From NCBI GenBank assembly GCA_963665155.2, contig OY761986.2, positions 1,922,001 through 1,986,000 on the forward strand: a stretch of DNA of 64,000 bases, given 5' to 3'. The notes under the pieces are model-generated. The model was given only the letters and a program-made list of their open reading frames with translations. It had not been told where the DNA came from and ran no database searches. The translations under genes were made by a program, and so were the position numbers. The stretch is from UBA1141 sp963665155 (GTDB lineage: Bacteria; Chloroflexota; Dehalococcoidia; Lucifugimonadales; UBA3495). Positions 37,702 through 47,536 of the stretch are shown one piece after another. Position 1 is the first letter of the stretch; every line of letters begins with the position of its first letter.

Positions 37702-38066
37702 GCTCAACCTTTCCTCAATCAAGTTACCTGCATCAAGCTACCTGCGATCTACTTGCCAACCTATCTGCAAGATGCTCCCGGTGTCACCGGATGGATTACC
37801 GAATCATTTGGCGCAGTGTAACATGAGCCTTTATTGAGTTGAGTGGAAGGGTTGAGTTGAGATAAAAACCCAGTCCGGATCTTGGGCCATTGTTCCACAC
37901 CGGTTCTGGCGGCAAAACGCATGAGAGTATGCCCAACTCTCGATGCGTGTATCGCCTTGACGGTCACGGATTTTGTCCTTATCCTCTATGGGCACCGCAG
38001 ATATCGGCACCGCAGACCCTTATGGGCAATGGTGACCCAGGCATTCCATTAGCTTTGGAGCGCAAA

Positions 38067-38498
38067 ATGACCCAACCGGCGCAAGACCTGCCTCCCATAC
38101 CACCGCCGCTGCCTCAGCCCGAGTCCGACTTCTACTGGGAAAAATGCAAGGCCAACGAGCTATGGTTGCGCCATTGCAAAAGCTGCGATCAGGCATACTT
38201 CTACCCAAGGGACATTTGCCCCAACTGCTTTTCAAGGGACACGGACTGGATTCAAAGCAGCGGACGGGGAACCCTTCACACGTTTGCGATTGTCCACCGG
38301 GGACCGACTCCAGTGTTCCGCGACCGGGTGCCCTACGTTGCCGCTATTGTGGAAGTGGAAAGCGGCGCGCGTATACCCACAAACCTGATTGACATTGAAC
38401 CAGACCCTGAAAAGATCAAAATCGGGATGGCGGTCGAGGTGGTTTTTCAGGAAATCGATGAAAAGATTAGCCTCCCCATGTTCCGGCCAGCTTCCTAA
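38067..38498 (+). CDS. zinc-ribbon/OB-fold acyl-CoA-associated protein (DUF35)
   Basis: A 143-residue protein from ATG 38067 (GGAGCG just upstream). The ribbon C-K-S-C, 12 residues, then C-P-N-C binds zinc, and the OB domain follows (V-H-R-G-P-T-P-V-F, P-Y-V-A-A-I-V-E-V-E). DUF35 proteins partner thiolase-like enzymes in lipid, steroid or ketone metabolism (for example MaoC/thiolase or ChsH2-type complexes). No thiolase is in the window. An SDR gene follows 76 bp later. Confidence 0.83.
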   Translation: MTQPAQDLPPIPPPLPQPESDFYWEKCKANELWLRHCKSCDQAYFYPRDICPNCFSRDTDWIQSSGRGTLHTFAIVHRGPTPVFRDRVPYVAAIVEVESGARIPTNLIDIEPDPEKIKIGMAVEVVFQEIDEKISLPMFRPAS

Positions 38499-38574
38499 AG
38501 TCATGGTCAACTTTTCAGACAAGGCTCTTGGGACTGTCTCCTTTAAGCTAGCTCTGCCATTTGCTGGAAGCTAG

Positions 38575-39386
38575 ATGGTAGACACTGAAAACTCTCCAGA
38601 CTCTCTAGCTGGGAAAGTGGCGTTGGTCACCGGCGGAAGCCGTGGCATTGGCCGGTCGATTTGCTTGGGGTTGAGTGCCCAAGGCGCCAAGGTCGTTGTG
38701 GCTTCCCGCACCGAATCCGATACCTCTGCGGATGCACCCTACGAGAAATACGGCTCGGGCACAATCGGCAATACCGTGGTGCGCATTGAGGAGCAGGGCG
38801 GCACCGGACTTGCCGTTATGTGCGACGTTTCCCATGCTGAAGACATACGTCGATTGGTAGATACCACTCTGGACCGGTTTTTGGTCGGATCGACATTCTG
38901 GTATCCAACGCTGGTATCGATTGTGAGTCTCCGGTGGTCGACTTGGAAATCGAAGACTTGGACCGCTGCTTGGCGGTAAATGTCCGAGGGCCTCTTCTGC
39001 TATGCAAGTTTGCGCTGCCTTCCATGATTGCGGACGGTTCGGGAGGCTCGATATTTTGCATAACCTCAGGCGCAGCCAGGGCTTACCGGTTGGGTCGGGT
39101 AGGTTATTCCATGAGCAAAGCGGCCTTGGACCGGATGTTCCTGAGCCTAGCCGAGGAAGTCCGGGGCAACAACATAGCGGTTAATGTTCTGAGTCCAGGC
39201 CGGGTGGACACCTGGATGAACCGGCGAGGCGACTGGCCCGGTACCGCCCACATCCCCATGGCCCAGCCCGACGCGATTATTCCGGCAGCGGTGTGGCTAG
39301 CCAGCCAGAATGCCGAGAGTTTCACGGGCCAGCTTATTGAGCGGGCCGAATTTAGCAAAACCTGGGGGCCTGGGATCCCGGTTTAA
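38575..39386 (+). CDS. short-chain dehydrogenase/reductase, frameshifted
   Basis: The N-terminal part has T-G-G-S-R-G-I-G-R-S (NAD(P)-binding). Reading slips at TTTTT (38877-38881) after L-D-R-F. In the shifted frame the expected I-D-I-L-V-S-N-A-G follows, then the catalytic Y-S-M-S-K of R-V-G-Y-S-M-S-K-A-A-L-D-R-M and N-V-L-S-P-G-R-V-D-T. Together they form a classic SDR of about 270 residues. One missing or two extra T in the run explains it, so it may be a sequencing indel. Substrate unknown. Confidence 0.82.
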
Positions 39387-39682
39387 GCTCCCAAATCCAG
39401 GTTTGTTCCCAGGTTCGTTGATGGGGATCGACCGTTGGAACGCGGGTCAGCCCCGTAGCACCAGGTCTGACCGGATTTGGTTGGCGCTTGTGAGAAACAG
39501 GCGTTTTGCAGATCCCGGCCTTTCGCCGGAATCTCGATTTGTGGCTGGCGCACTCCCAACCCAGGGACACTAGCGCTCCTCAGTCCATAGGCATATACTT
39601 CCACGAAGCTTTTGGCCAAGCAGCCAAACGCAAACCCCTGCACCGGACCTGAAAATTCATAGAAACACATATAGGAGTAGCC

Positions 39683-39991
39683 ATGACTACAGCACGAGAA
39701 GCAATGCAGGAAGTCGCACCCCATCTGGGCGAACTTAGCGCCGATGTTCTTTTCGGGGATGTTTGGGAGCGCCCTGGCTTGTCCAAAAGGGATCGCAGTC
39801 TAATTACAGTGGCGACATTGATCGCTCTGTACCGCACCGGCCAATTGCCCGGTCACATCGGTAGGGCCCTAGACAACGGCGTCACCAAAGAAGAAATCGG
39901 TGAAGTAATCACCCACATCGCCTTTTACGCCGGTTGGCCCACCGCCGCCCAAGCATCTCGAATAGCCAAAGAGGTCTACGACTCTCGCTAG
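39683..39991 (+). CDS. carboxymuconolactone decarboxylase-family protein
   Basis: A 102-residue helical protein with AGGAG just upstream. D-R-S-L-I-T-V-A-T-L-I-A-L-Y-R-T-G-Q-L and H-I-G-R-A-L-D-N-G-V-T-K-E-E-I-G-E-V-I-T-H-I-A-F-Y-A-G-W-P-T-A are typical of the CMD/AhpD-like fold. The AhpD C-x-x-C pair is missing, so peroxidase activity is unlikely and a decarboxylase-like role is more plausible. The 296-bp gap before it shows nothing further. Confidence 0.85.
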   Translation: MTTAREAMQEVAPHLGELSADVLFGDVWERPGLSKRDRSLITVATLIALYRTGQLPGHIGRALDNGVTKEEIGEVITHIAFYAGWPTAAQASRIAKEVYDSR

Positions 39992-40126
39992 GCAGAGGCT
40001 TTTCGATCGGTTTTAGCCCTATCGATACATGGATAAATTGCGCCCTAATCGGTTGCTGACGCAGATAATACTGTGACGCTTTGCAGCCAATTCGGGGCCA
40101 TTAATACTGCGCACGGAGGAATCATC

Positions 40127-41797
40127 ATGCCCAGGATGACCGGAGGCCGGTTTATTGCGGAGACAATGCAAGGGTACGGGGTTACCCACGCCTTTTTGGT
40201 TCCCGTCATCGCCCGGAAAGTAATGGTGGAAATGGAGCAACTGGGCATTCAGCGGATAATCACCCACGGAGAAAAGTCGGCGGCTTACATGGCCGATGGC
40301 TACGCTCGCGCGTCCAATCGCCCGGGCGTATGCATGGCCCAATCCGTGGGGGCCGTAAATCTGGCAGCGGGGCTTCAAGACGCTTTCTTGGGCCTCTCGC
40401 CCGTGATTGCCATCACCGGTCACCGGCCATTGAGCCATCAGTACCGGAACTCATACCAAGAAATCGACCACATGCAGCCGTTCAGCGCCGTGACCAAGTA
40501 CAGCGTGGTAGTGGACAGCGCAGCACAGTTATCCCACTTGGTGCGGCAGGCATTCCGGGAAGCAACCAGTGGCGCCACAGCACCCGTACACTTGGACCTT
40601 CAAGGTATTTCGGGCGACTTGGTTACCGATGGTGAGGCGGATCTAGACGTCATCGTCGAAGCCGCATTTACCCAGCGGCCAGCCTTCCGCCCCGAACCGG
40701 AACCTCAACTCATCCGAGAAGCGGCCCAAGCGATTGCCAGCGCCCAGCGACCGGTTATCATGGCCGGAGGAGGGGTTACCGCATCCGGCGCACAAAAGGA
40801 AATATTGGAACTGGCCGAGATGCTGTCCATACCCGTGGCCACGTCGCTAAATGCCAAGGGGACTATCCCCGAAGACCATCCCCTTTCGGTGGGCGTGGTT
40901 GGCTCATATAGCCGTTGGTGCGCCAACCGGGTGGTCAGCGAGGCAGACTTGGTGCTGTTTGTAGGCAGTCATACCGGCAGTCAGGTGACGCTGGACTGGA
41001 AGATTCCAGCCATGGGCACTCCGGTAATCCAGATCGACATAGAGCCATCTGAGTTGGGGCGAAATTATCCGACTCAGGTTGCCATGCAAGGCGACGCCAA
41101 AGCCAGCGTCCGCCGCTTGATCGAAGCCATGGAACCCACGGGAGACCGCAAAGAATGGGTTGAGCGAGCCCAGCAACTGGTGCGGGAATGGCGGGAGGAC
41201 GTAGCGCCCTTGGCCAACTCGGACGCAGTGCCCATTCTGCCTGAGCGGTTGTGCACCGAGCTAACCAAGTCCTTGCCCTCAGACGCAATCCTGTTGGCCG
41301 ACACCGGCCACGCTGGCATCTGGACCGGCAGCATGGTGGACTTGAAGCACCCAGAGCAGAGCTATTTGAGGGCGGCCGGTTCCCTGGGCTGGGGACTATC
41401 GGCGGCTTTGGGCGCCAAATGCGCTGCGCCCGACCGGCCTGTGGTCTGTTTCACCGGCGACGGTGGATTCTGGTACCACATCGGCGAGTTGGAGACGGCC
41501 GTCCGTCATGGCATCAACGCTGTGACTGTGGTGAACAACAACAGAGCGCTGAACCAGAACATGCGGGGCGACCTCCAGGCGTACGAAGGTTACTCCGGCA
41601 ACCCTGCCGAGCTCTTCGGTTTCACCGACGTGGATTTATCGAAGATCGCCGAGGCTATGGGGTGTTTTGGAATCCAGGTGACCCAGCCGAGCCAAATAGA
41701 GAGCGCCATAGAGCAGGCCCTGGCATCAGGCAAACCAGCGGTGGTGGAGGTAATCACGGAAACCGAAGCCATGGCGCCGGTGCCATGGAGCCCTTAA
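40127..41797 (+). CDS. thiamine-pyrophosphate enzyme, acetolactate synthase-like
   Basis: A 556-residue ThDP enzyme with the three domains of acetolactate synthase/benzoylformate decarboxylase relatives. The activating Glu49 sits in I-T-H-G-E-K-S-A-A-Y-M-A-D-G-Y, and the Mg/ThDP motif is G-D-G-G-F-W-Y-H-I-G-E-L, then N-A-V-T-V-V-N-N-N. GGAGGAATC before ATG 40127 favours this start over one 18 residues upstream. The FAD-binding loop of true AHAS is not evident and no small subunit is near, so it is probably another 2-ketoacid lyase or decarboxylase. Confidence 0.82.
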   Translation: MPRMTGGRFIAETMQGYGVTHAFLVPVIARKVMVEMEQLGIQRIITHGEKSAAYMADGYARASNRPGVCMAQSVGAVNLAAGLQDAFLGLSPVIAITGHRPLSHQYRNSYQEIDHMQPFSAVTKYSVVVDSAAQLSHLVRQAFREATSGATAPVHLDLQGISGDLVTDGEADLDVIVEAAFTQRPAFRPEPEPQLIREAAQAIASAQRPVIMAGGGVTASGAQKEILELAEMLSIPVATSLNAKGTIPEDHPLSVGVVGSYSRWCANRVVSEADLVLFVGSHTGSQVTLDWKIPAMGTPVIQIDIEPSELGRNYPTQVAMQGDAKASVRRLIEAMEPTGDRKEWVERAQQLVREWREDVAPLANSDAVPILPERLCTELTKSLPSDAILLADTGHAGIWTGSMVDLKHPEQSYLRAAGSLGWGLSAALGAKCAAPDRPVVCFTGDGGFWYHIGELETAVRHGINAVTVVNNNRALNQNMRGDLQAYEGYSGNPAELFGFTDVDLSKIAEAMGCFGIQVTQPSQIESAIEQALASGKPAVVEVITETEAMAPVPWSP

Positions 41798-41869
41798 TCT
41801 CGGGAGCCCTTGACCTCAGCGAACCCCTGAGCTAGGAAAATATCATTCAAGGACACTCGCACTGATCAG

Positions 41870-41913
41870 AAAACACCTGCATCCCCTATCAGATAGGAGG
41901 ATGCAGGTGTTTT
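41870..41913. terminator. bidirectional Rho-independent terminator
   Basis: A 15-bp stem AAAACACCTGCATCC paired with its complement encloses a second 6-bp stem (CCTATC/GATAGG). A/T tracts flank both sides, so it serves both converging genes (TPP enzyme and MTHFR-like). Confidence 0.95.
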
Positions 41914-41936
41914 TATTTCTCAATTTAGTGTTTTAG

Positions 41937-42803
41937 CTATAAGCTTTTTGTAGCCGCAATAAACTGTTGGGCAGCCTCGTAGTTGCGAGCGCCTCCCCGG
42001 CGTATCGGTGGCATCAGGTATATGTTATGTAAACCGGATTCTTGGAATCTTCGGTAGAGTTCCAGGGCGATTTCTATTCCTGGCCGCCCTTGGTCCAGTT
42101 GCTCCCGGATTTCCTCCGGCACAGAACTGAATATCACTCCGTCTTTCTCCAGAATCTGTAGGCCAAAGAACACGGGAAGGGATGGCTCTTTTCCGGAGTT
42201 GCGTTGGTAGGCTTGACGAAAACGATCCCCTTCAGTCACGTCGAAGATGGGTTGCGACAATATGAATTCGGCCCCTGCTTCCACCTTGCGTAGGGCAAGC
42301 TGGGCTTCGACTTCGATATCTCGCCCCAAGTCAATCGTAGCTCCGACGCAGAATGCGGTGGGGGAGCGAAGCTGAGAACCTCGAAAGTCAATCCCTTGAT
42401 TCATTTCACAGATGCCAGCAATGAACTGAGTGGGACGGGTATCGCCGATCCCTTTTACCAAGGCCGAGTCTCGCTGGCTAAATGGGTCGCCCTGCACCAC
42501 GACCACGTTTTCTAACCCTAGTAGTTGGGCACCCAGCATCAGGGACTGCAAGGCCAATTTGTTCATGTCTCTGGTGGCGAGGGTGAAGACCACGTCTTTC
42601 CCGAGTCGCTGGTTTATGGCCGCCGCCAGCATGGCCGAGTTGGCCCGCACAGCTCTACCCGGATTGTAGGCGACAGAGATGAATTCTGCGTCTATGCTGG
42701 CGTTTCGCAAGACGGAATCATCACCGGAACGGGCCGGAGAGAAGTCGCAAATAATGCAGGTGCGGCCCGTGGCCTGGAAGCATTTTTCGGTCACTTTAGC
42801 CAT
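41937..42803 (-). CDS. methylenetetrahydrofolate reductase-family protein
   Basis: A 288-residue TIM-barrel flavoprotein of the MetF family, which reduces 5,10-methylene-THF to 5-methyl-THF or couples to it. It has D-F-S-P-A-R-S-G-D-D-S-V, V-V-V-V-Q-G-D-P-F-S (folate-site Asp region) and F-I-L-S-Q-P-I-F-D (the A-x-x-x-x-T/S-Q strand). The N-terminal flavin-site residues are more divergent than in E. coli MetF. It follows the MqnA-like gene on the same strand by 30 bp and may share its transcript. Confidence 0.78.
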   Translation of the reverse strand: MAKVTEKCFQATGRTCIICDFSPARSGDDSVLRNASIDAEFISVAYNPGRAVRANSAMLAAAINQRLGKDVVFTLATRDMNKLALQSLMLGAQLLGLENVVVVQGDPFSQRDSALVKGIGDTRPTQFIAGICEMNQGIDFRGSQLRSPTAFCVGATIDLGRDIEVEAQLALRKVEAGAEFILSQPIFDVTEGDRFRQAYQRNSGKEPSLPVFFGLQILEKDGVIFSSVPEEIREQLDQGRPGIEIALELYRRFQESGLHNIYLMPPIRRGGARNYEAAQQFIAATKSL

Positions 42804-42833
42804 TGCAGCGCAATCATGCAGCCAAGGCTGCGC

Positions 42834-43589
42834 CTAATTTTCCAGGTTTAGCTGCTTTAGGTACTTTTGGAACAATTCGATAGCTTTTCTCTCGGAAAGA
42901 CCGACAAAGAACCGGTGACCCTGAATGTATTCGACCACTTCTTTGGGTAACATCAGCAATCGGTCCCGTGGGTCCGACTCATGAAATAAGTTTTCCACAC
43001 CCTCTTCCAATCCAACGTACAGTGTGTCTTCCAGCAAGAGGGAATCCGCATCGTTCAGGTCGCTTCGGGCAATCCAACGGGAGAACACAAAGGGTAGTCC
43101 GGTCCACTGAAACCACTCCGCTCCCAGGTCATAACGGTGAGGAAAGCCCCGCACCCCATGACGTCGCCGTAGGGCTGGATCGTCAGCAATCAAAAACGCC
43201 TCATGCGGATCGGACATAGGCACATACTCGCCGGGTTTGACCTGGTACTTCAGCCCCAGCAGCACCTGCAGCAAACGGTGTGAGGTTTCGGCACCATCGG
43301 GCAGGCCTATATTAGCGCCAACCAACTCCTCTATCGGTTTTTGAGAGTAAAAAAGGACGCTCATAGCCTTTTCGGTGGTGGCAATGCAAAACCCGGACAC
43401 GGGTTTGGTCTCGCCCGCAAGGCGAAAAGCATCGACCAACGGTACCGGCCCTGCGTCGATCTCTCCTTCGGTTATGGCCGCGGCTACCGCGCTGGGCAAA
43501 ATTTCGTGGAGGCTAAGACCCCGCCGTTCCATGTCGACATAGAATGCTTCCGCATTTAAATAAGGGACACGCGCAACCCTAAGCGTCAT
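42834..43589 (-). CDS. mqnA: menaquinone biosynthesis protein, MqnA/MqnD family (chorismate dehydratase-like)
   Basis: A 251-residue periplasmic-binding-protein-like enzyme. It begins R-V-A-R-V-P-Y-L-N-A-E-A-F-Y, the family start (I/V-P-Y-L-N-A/S-x-P), and has E-G-E-I-D-A-G-P-V-P-L-V and G-A-N-I-G-L-P-D-G-A-E-T-S motifs. MqnA converts chorismate to 3-enolpyruvylbenzoate in the futalosine route. No other mqn genes are in the window, so MqnA versus MqnD rests on length and N-terminus. Confidence 0.78.
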   Translation of the reverse strand: MTLRVARVPYLNAEAFYVDMERRGLSLHEILPSAVAAAITEGEIDAGPVPLVDAFRLAGETKPVSGFCIATTEKAMSVLFYSQKPIEELVGANIGLPDGAETSHRLLQVLLGLKYQVKPGEYVPMSDPHEAFLIADDPALRRRHGVRGFPHRYDLGAEWFQWTGLPFVFSRWIARSDLNDADSLLLEDTLYVGLEEGVENLFHESDPRDRLLMLPKEVVEYIQGHRFFVGLSERKAIELFQKYLKQLNLEN

Positions 43590-44054
43590 TAATCAACACC
43601 GCTTTATTAATTATTTTTTTAACTTATTATTGGTGAGTCGTAAATTCGGCCCGGTATCAAATGCCGGGGATTTACTGGGAAAACCATTTCTTTTGGGCTA
43701 ACGGCGATGAAACAAGCTAAGAACACGGCCAACCATTGCCCTGGTGGGTTTGCTCGATGCAGCAGTTAATTAGCTGACCCACCGCTCATGTAGGATTTTA
43801 GGCGGCTAAGATTTCTTCGTCAAGGACAATGAGCCATTACCACGGTACCAATACCTAAAGATTGGTTATCACCGGCATCCGACTTCATCGGGCATTGTGC
43901 GGTATCCGCCAAAGTTTCAATATCTCTTTTGACCGGGCTTGGTTTAATCGGTCTTGGTCCGCACCAGGGAGACCGATTCGTAGTGTAAACGCTACATAAG
44001 TCTGATTCTTCGACATGTACGTAAATATCGATTACACTGGAATTAGGAGGCCGC
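43590..44054. other. 465-bp divergent intergenic region
   Basis: No gene recognised. AT-rich stretches near 43610-43630 and a TACACT at 44032-44037 could serve divergent promoters for mqnA and the peptidase gene. Confidence 0.4.
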
Positions 44055-45524
44055 GTGAAGTATTTGATACTGTTTTTCGCCCTGGCGATTGCCGCAACCG
44101 CTCTGCTGCCAGGCTCGAACACTTATGCCGATGAGGGCGATATTGAAGTGGTGGCTACTGGCGCGGAAAGCCAATTCCCCGACGGCGTAAAATTTACCAT
44201 CACCGCCCGGAGTTCCGGAGAGATTGACGACATTCGGGTATTCTTCAGGAAAGCGGACCAAACACAGGTCAGCGCCTACCGGACGGTGGATTTCGAGCCA
44301 GGCTCTGAGGTTGACGGCGAGTCAACATTGGACAGCGGTGGCAGCGCTGGCTACTTCCCTCCCGGCACCAGGATTCAATTCTCCTTCGAAATTCGTGATA
44401 AATCTGGGGCGGTGTTCCGCACTCCCGAGCAAGAATACGTCTATGACGACAACCGGTTTGACTGGCTAACGGTCAATTCGGATCTAATCACGGTCTATTA
44501 TTACGGCGAATACGTGGAGGAGAGGGCCAAGACGGTCTTAGCCGCCGCCGAAGAAGCCATGGACCGTATGGTGCCCGTGCTGGGTATTGCGCCCACCGAA
44601 CCGCTGCAGATCGTTTCCTACAACAACTATCGACATATGGCGGCGGCTTTGCCGTTTCGGTCCCAAGCAGTAACCGAACAACTCCGAACCCAAGGGATGG
44701 CGTTTTCCGACGAACGGGTTTTGCTGGTTCACGGTTTTGACGCCACAGTCCAAGGCACCACTTCCCACGAATTTACCCACCTGCTGGTCGCGGAAGCGGC
44801 TGGCAAGTCCATTTCCCAAGTGCCTGCATGGCTGAACGAAGGGCTGGCTGAATTCGGCAACATTGACCCGACCGAGAGTTACGATGACGCTCTTCGTTAT
44901 GGCATTTACACCAGAAGGCTAAGACCTCTGTGGTACCAGGATTCCTTCGGTGGCACCCCCGACGACATCATTATTGCCTACGGTCAAGGCAGGTCGGTGG
45001 TCAATTTCATGATCGGCAAATACGGAAAGGAAAAAATGGCCGAGCTTTTCCGGGTGTTGCAAGACACCCTGAACATCGACCTAGCCCTCCAAGAGGTCTA
45101 CGGATTAGACCAGGTGGGCCTGGACACGGAATGGCGATTGTTCATTGGCATTGACCCTCTGCCGTCGCCCGAGGAATTGGAGAAACGGCGGCTTCAGAGT
45201 GAGCAAACCACCAAGCCGGATAAAGCAGACCTCGAGGCTGGAACGCAGCCGGCAGGTGAAACAGGGGCTGAAAGCGAAGCCCAAGCCGAGGGTGAAGCCG
45301 GCTCCGAAGCCAACCCGGTAACGGAAGCGTCGCCGACCCTCACAACAGCGGCCACGCCGTCCGCTTCGTTGGACGACAGCGCAAAACCTTCTTCACCGGG
45401 AGGATGCAGCTCACCTCTCCATGAAGGCGGCGCAGTGCCCACGGGCGTAGGAAGCCTGTTGTTGCTGGCAACGCCCTTGGCCTTGTTATCTTTCCGGTCG
45501 TGGCGACGAAGGCAAGAAGACTGA
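44055..45524 (+). CDS. membrane-anchored gluzincin metallopeptidase (peptidase MA-like)
   Basis: A 489-residue secreted protease starting at GTG 44055 with AGGAGG upstream. A signal peptide (about 1-25) ends near T-Y-A-D. A beta-sandwich domain is followed by the zinc motif H238-E-F-T-H242 and E262 in W-L-N-E-G-L-A-E-F, which makes it a gluzincin. A Glu/Ala/Ser-rich linker (about 385-450) leads to a C-terminal helix L-L-L-L-A-T-P-L-A-L-L-S-F and basic R-S-W-R-R-R, anchoring it with the catalytic domain outside. Confidence 0.85.
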   Translation: MKYLILFFALAIAATALLPGSNTYADEGDIEVVATGAESQFPDGVKFTITARSSGEIDDIRVFFRKADQTQVSAYRTVDFEPGSEVDGESTLDSGGSAGYFPPGTRIQFSFEIRDKSGAVFRTPEQEYVYDDNRFDWLTVNSDLITVYYYGEYVEERAKTVLAAAEEAMDRMVPVLGIAPTEPLQIVSYNNYRHMAAALPFRSQAVTEQLRTQGMAFSDERVLLVHGFDATVQGTTSHEFTHLLVAEAAGKSISQVPAWLNEGLAEFGNIDPTESYDDALRYGIYTRRLRPLWYQDSFGGTPDDIIIAYGQGRSVVNFMIGKYGKEKMAELFRVLQDTLNIDLALQEVYGLDQVGLDTEWRLFIGIDPLPSPEELEKRRLQSEQTTKPDKADLEAGTQPAGETGAESEAQAEGEAGSEANPVTEASPTLTTAATPSASLDDSAKPSSPGGCSSPLHEGGAVPTGVGSLLLLATPLALLSFRSWRRRQED

Positions 45525-45621
45525 CCGTACCGTTTGTGAGTTCCCTACGGAAGTGCTATCAGACACTTTTTGTTAACTGACTACTGCGCCTTTAGCGTGC
45601 TCGGGGGGGAACGGCCCAGGC

Positions 45622-46584
45622 TCAACGAGCCCGTGGGTTGAAGGCGTCGTTGACTGAGTCGCCCAGCAAGTTAAACGTAAATAGCAGCAAGGTCAGCGTT
45701 CCCACCGGGAACAGGAGTAAATGAGGATTGGTCCGCAACACCGAAATGCTGGCATTCTCGAAAATCATCAACCCAAGGCTGGGCGTCGGCGGTTGCACAC
45801 CAATGCCCAAGAAGCTCAGGAACACCTCGGACCCAGCCACACCGGCAAGTCCGGCCGAGACCAATACGATGATCGGACCCATTATGTTGGGTAGAACGTG
45901 GCGGAATAACACTCCAGGCGACGAAACTCCGATGGACCTAGCAGCTTCTACGTACTGATTTTCCCGGGCTTGCAGCACCTGGCCACGCACCAGCCGAGCC
46001 ATTCCGAACCAAGAAAATATAGCCAAGGCCAAAGACAGCACTAAGTAATCGGCTACGCCCAACTCGACTATGTTTATGCCTAATGTGTCTTCAAGCCCTC
46101 TCACCCAATCCGTAATCGGTGGCTTGATCGTGGCTATGAATATGAGGACCAAGAAGATTTCGGGGAAAGCCGATGTCACCTCCCCGACCCGCATGATGAC
46201 GGTATCGTACATTTTGCCGAAGTAGCCAGCCACCAATCCCATGGAGATTCCCAACACCAGGCTCCCGGTGATCAAGGTGATGACGGTAATGATCACAGTG
46301 GTCCTGAGCCCGTAGATAATTCTGGTCAGGATATCCCTTCCCAACCGGTCCGTGCCAAACGGGTGGGAGAGACTAGGCCCTTGTTTGGCTTCGTTAAGGT
46401 TTTGGTCGTTGTATTCGTAGGGCGTGACCAAAGGAGACAGCACCCCGGCGCCGTACATCAGAAAGATGATGGATAGGCAGGCCACTCCTATTTTTTTGCG
46501 CAGTAGTCGCTTTACCGAAATTACCCAATAGCTTCGGTTGCCACTGGGCAGGTCGCTAAAAACTACCTGAGCTTCTTCACGCAA
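45622..46584 (-). CDS. peptide/nickel ABC transporter permease, DppC/OppC type
   Basis: A 320-residue inner-membrane permease with the extended N-terminal domain L-G-T-D-x-L-G-R-D-I-L-T-R-I-I-Y-G-L-R and the EAA loop E-A-A-R-S-I-G-V-S-S-P-G-V-L-F-R-H-V-L-P-N. It overlaps oppB by 8 bp. The ATPase subunits are not in the window, so they lie elsewhere or come from a shared pair. Confidence 0.88.
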   Translation of the reverse strand: MREEAQVVFSDLPSGNRSYWVISVKRLLRKKIGVACLSIIFLMYGAGVLSPLVTPYEYNDQNLNEAKQGPSLSHPFGTDRLGRDILTRIIYGLRTTVIITVITLITGSLVLGISMGLVAGYFGKMYDTVIMRVGEVTSAFPEIFLVLIFIATIKPPITDWVRGLEDTLGINIVELGVADYLVLSLALAIFSWFGMARLVRGQVLQARENQYVEAARSIGVSSPGVLFRHVLPNIMGPIIVLVSAGLAGVAGSEVFLSFLGIGVQPPTPSLGLMIFENASISVLRTNPHLLLFPVGTLTLLLFTFNLLGDSVNDAFNPRAR

Positions 46585-47521
46585 CTTGGCCAGCCCCCAT
46601 GCGGATGCGCGGGTCCATTACCGGGTATATCAGGTCAACCACAAGATTGGCCATCACAAACAGCGTCGTGCCAATAAGAACGATTGCGTTGATTACCGGG
46701 AAGTCCCTGGAGAAAACGGATTCGATCAATAAATTTCCGACTCCGGGAATGCCAAAGAATCGCTCCACAATGAAGGACGTAAATGCCAAGCTTGCCAGAG
46801 AGAACCCCAGGGTAGTGACAACAGGGATCAAGGAATTACGGAGGATGTGCCGGTTTCGCACCATGCTTTCAGGCAAGCCCTTGGCCCTGGCGGTCCTCAC
46901 GTAATCCTGGGATACCACATCCATGGTGCTGGCGCGAGTCAGACGGGCTATGATGGCAATGCCTGGCACTCCCATAGCAATCGCTGGCAAAACTATTTGA
47001 GGGCTAAAGAAGCCTCCCCAACCGTGGGTTGGGAGAACGTCCAGTTTCAAGGCGAATAACAGCAGCAACCCAGGCGCGGTCAAGAAAATAGGCACGGATT
47101 GCCCGACTAATGTTATGGCCACGGCCACAGTGTCCCAGCCGGTGCCCTGCTTCATTGCCGCGAAAAGCCCAATGGGCACTCCGAGGCCAACGGATATCAA
47201 CAACGCCGCAATGTTGAGTTGAGCGGAGACCCACATTTTTTTCTTGAGCAGTTCGCCCACGGTCCGGCCGCGGTACTTGAAGCTTTCACCGAAGTCGCCC
47301 TTGGTTACATTGCGAATGTAACGACCGTATTGGACGAAAATGTTGTCGTTTAGGCCCTGCTGCTCTCGGATGCGCTCCACTACCTGAGGGTTTGAGTGCT
47401 GACCCATTAGGACCTCCACCGGGTCACCGGGACCGAAACGTCCCAAGGCGAAGGTAATGAAGGACACAATTAGCAGTATTATAGGGAGCCAAATCAGCCG
47501 ACGAACTATATAGGGTCCCAC
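46577..47521 (-). CDS. peptide/nickel ABC transporter permease, DppB/OppB type
   Basis: A 314-residue permease starting at GTG with AGGGAG upstream. Y-I-V-R-R-L-I-W-L-P-I-I-L-L (first helix) and the EAA loop Y-V-R-T-A-R-A-K-G-L-P-E-S-M-V identify DppB/OppB. It is the second gene of a substrate protein, B, C operon. Confidence 0.88.
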   Translation of the reverse strand: MGPYIVRRLIWLPIILLIVSFITFALGRFGPGDPVEVLMGQHSNPQVVERIREQQGLNDNIFVQYGRYIRNVTKGDFGESFKYRGRTVGELLKKKMWVSAQLNIAALLISVGLGVPIGLFAAMKQGTGWDTVAVAITLVGQSVPIFLTAPGLLLLFALKLDVLPTHGWGGFFSPQIVLPAIAMGVPGIAIIARLTRASTMDVVSQDYVRTARAKGLPESMVRNRHILRNSLIPVVTTLGFSLASLAFTSFIVERFFGIPGVGNLLIESVFSRDFPVINAIVLIGTTLFVMANLVVDLIYPVMDPRIRMGAGQVA

Positions 47522-47536
47522 GAGTTAATTCGCTCC

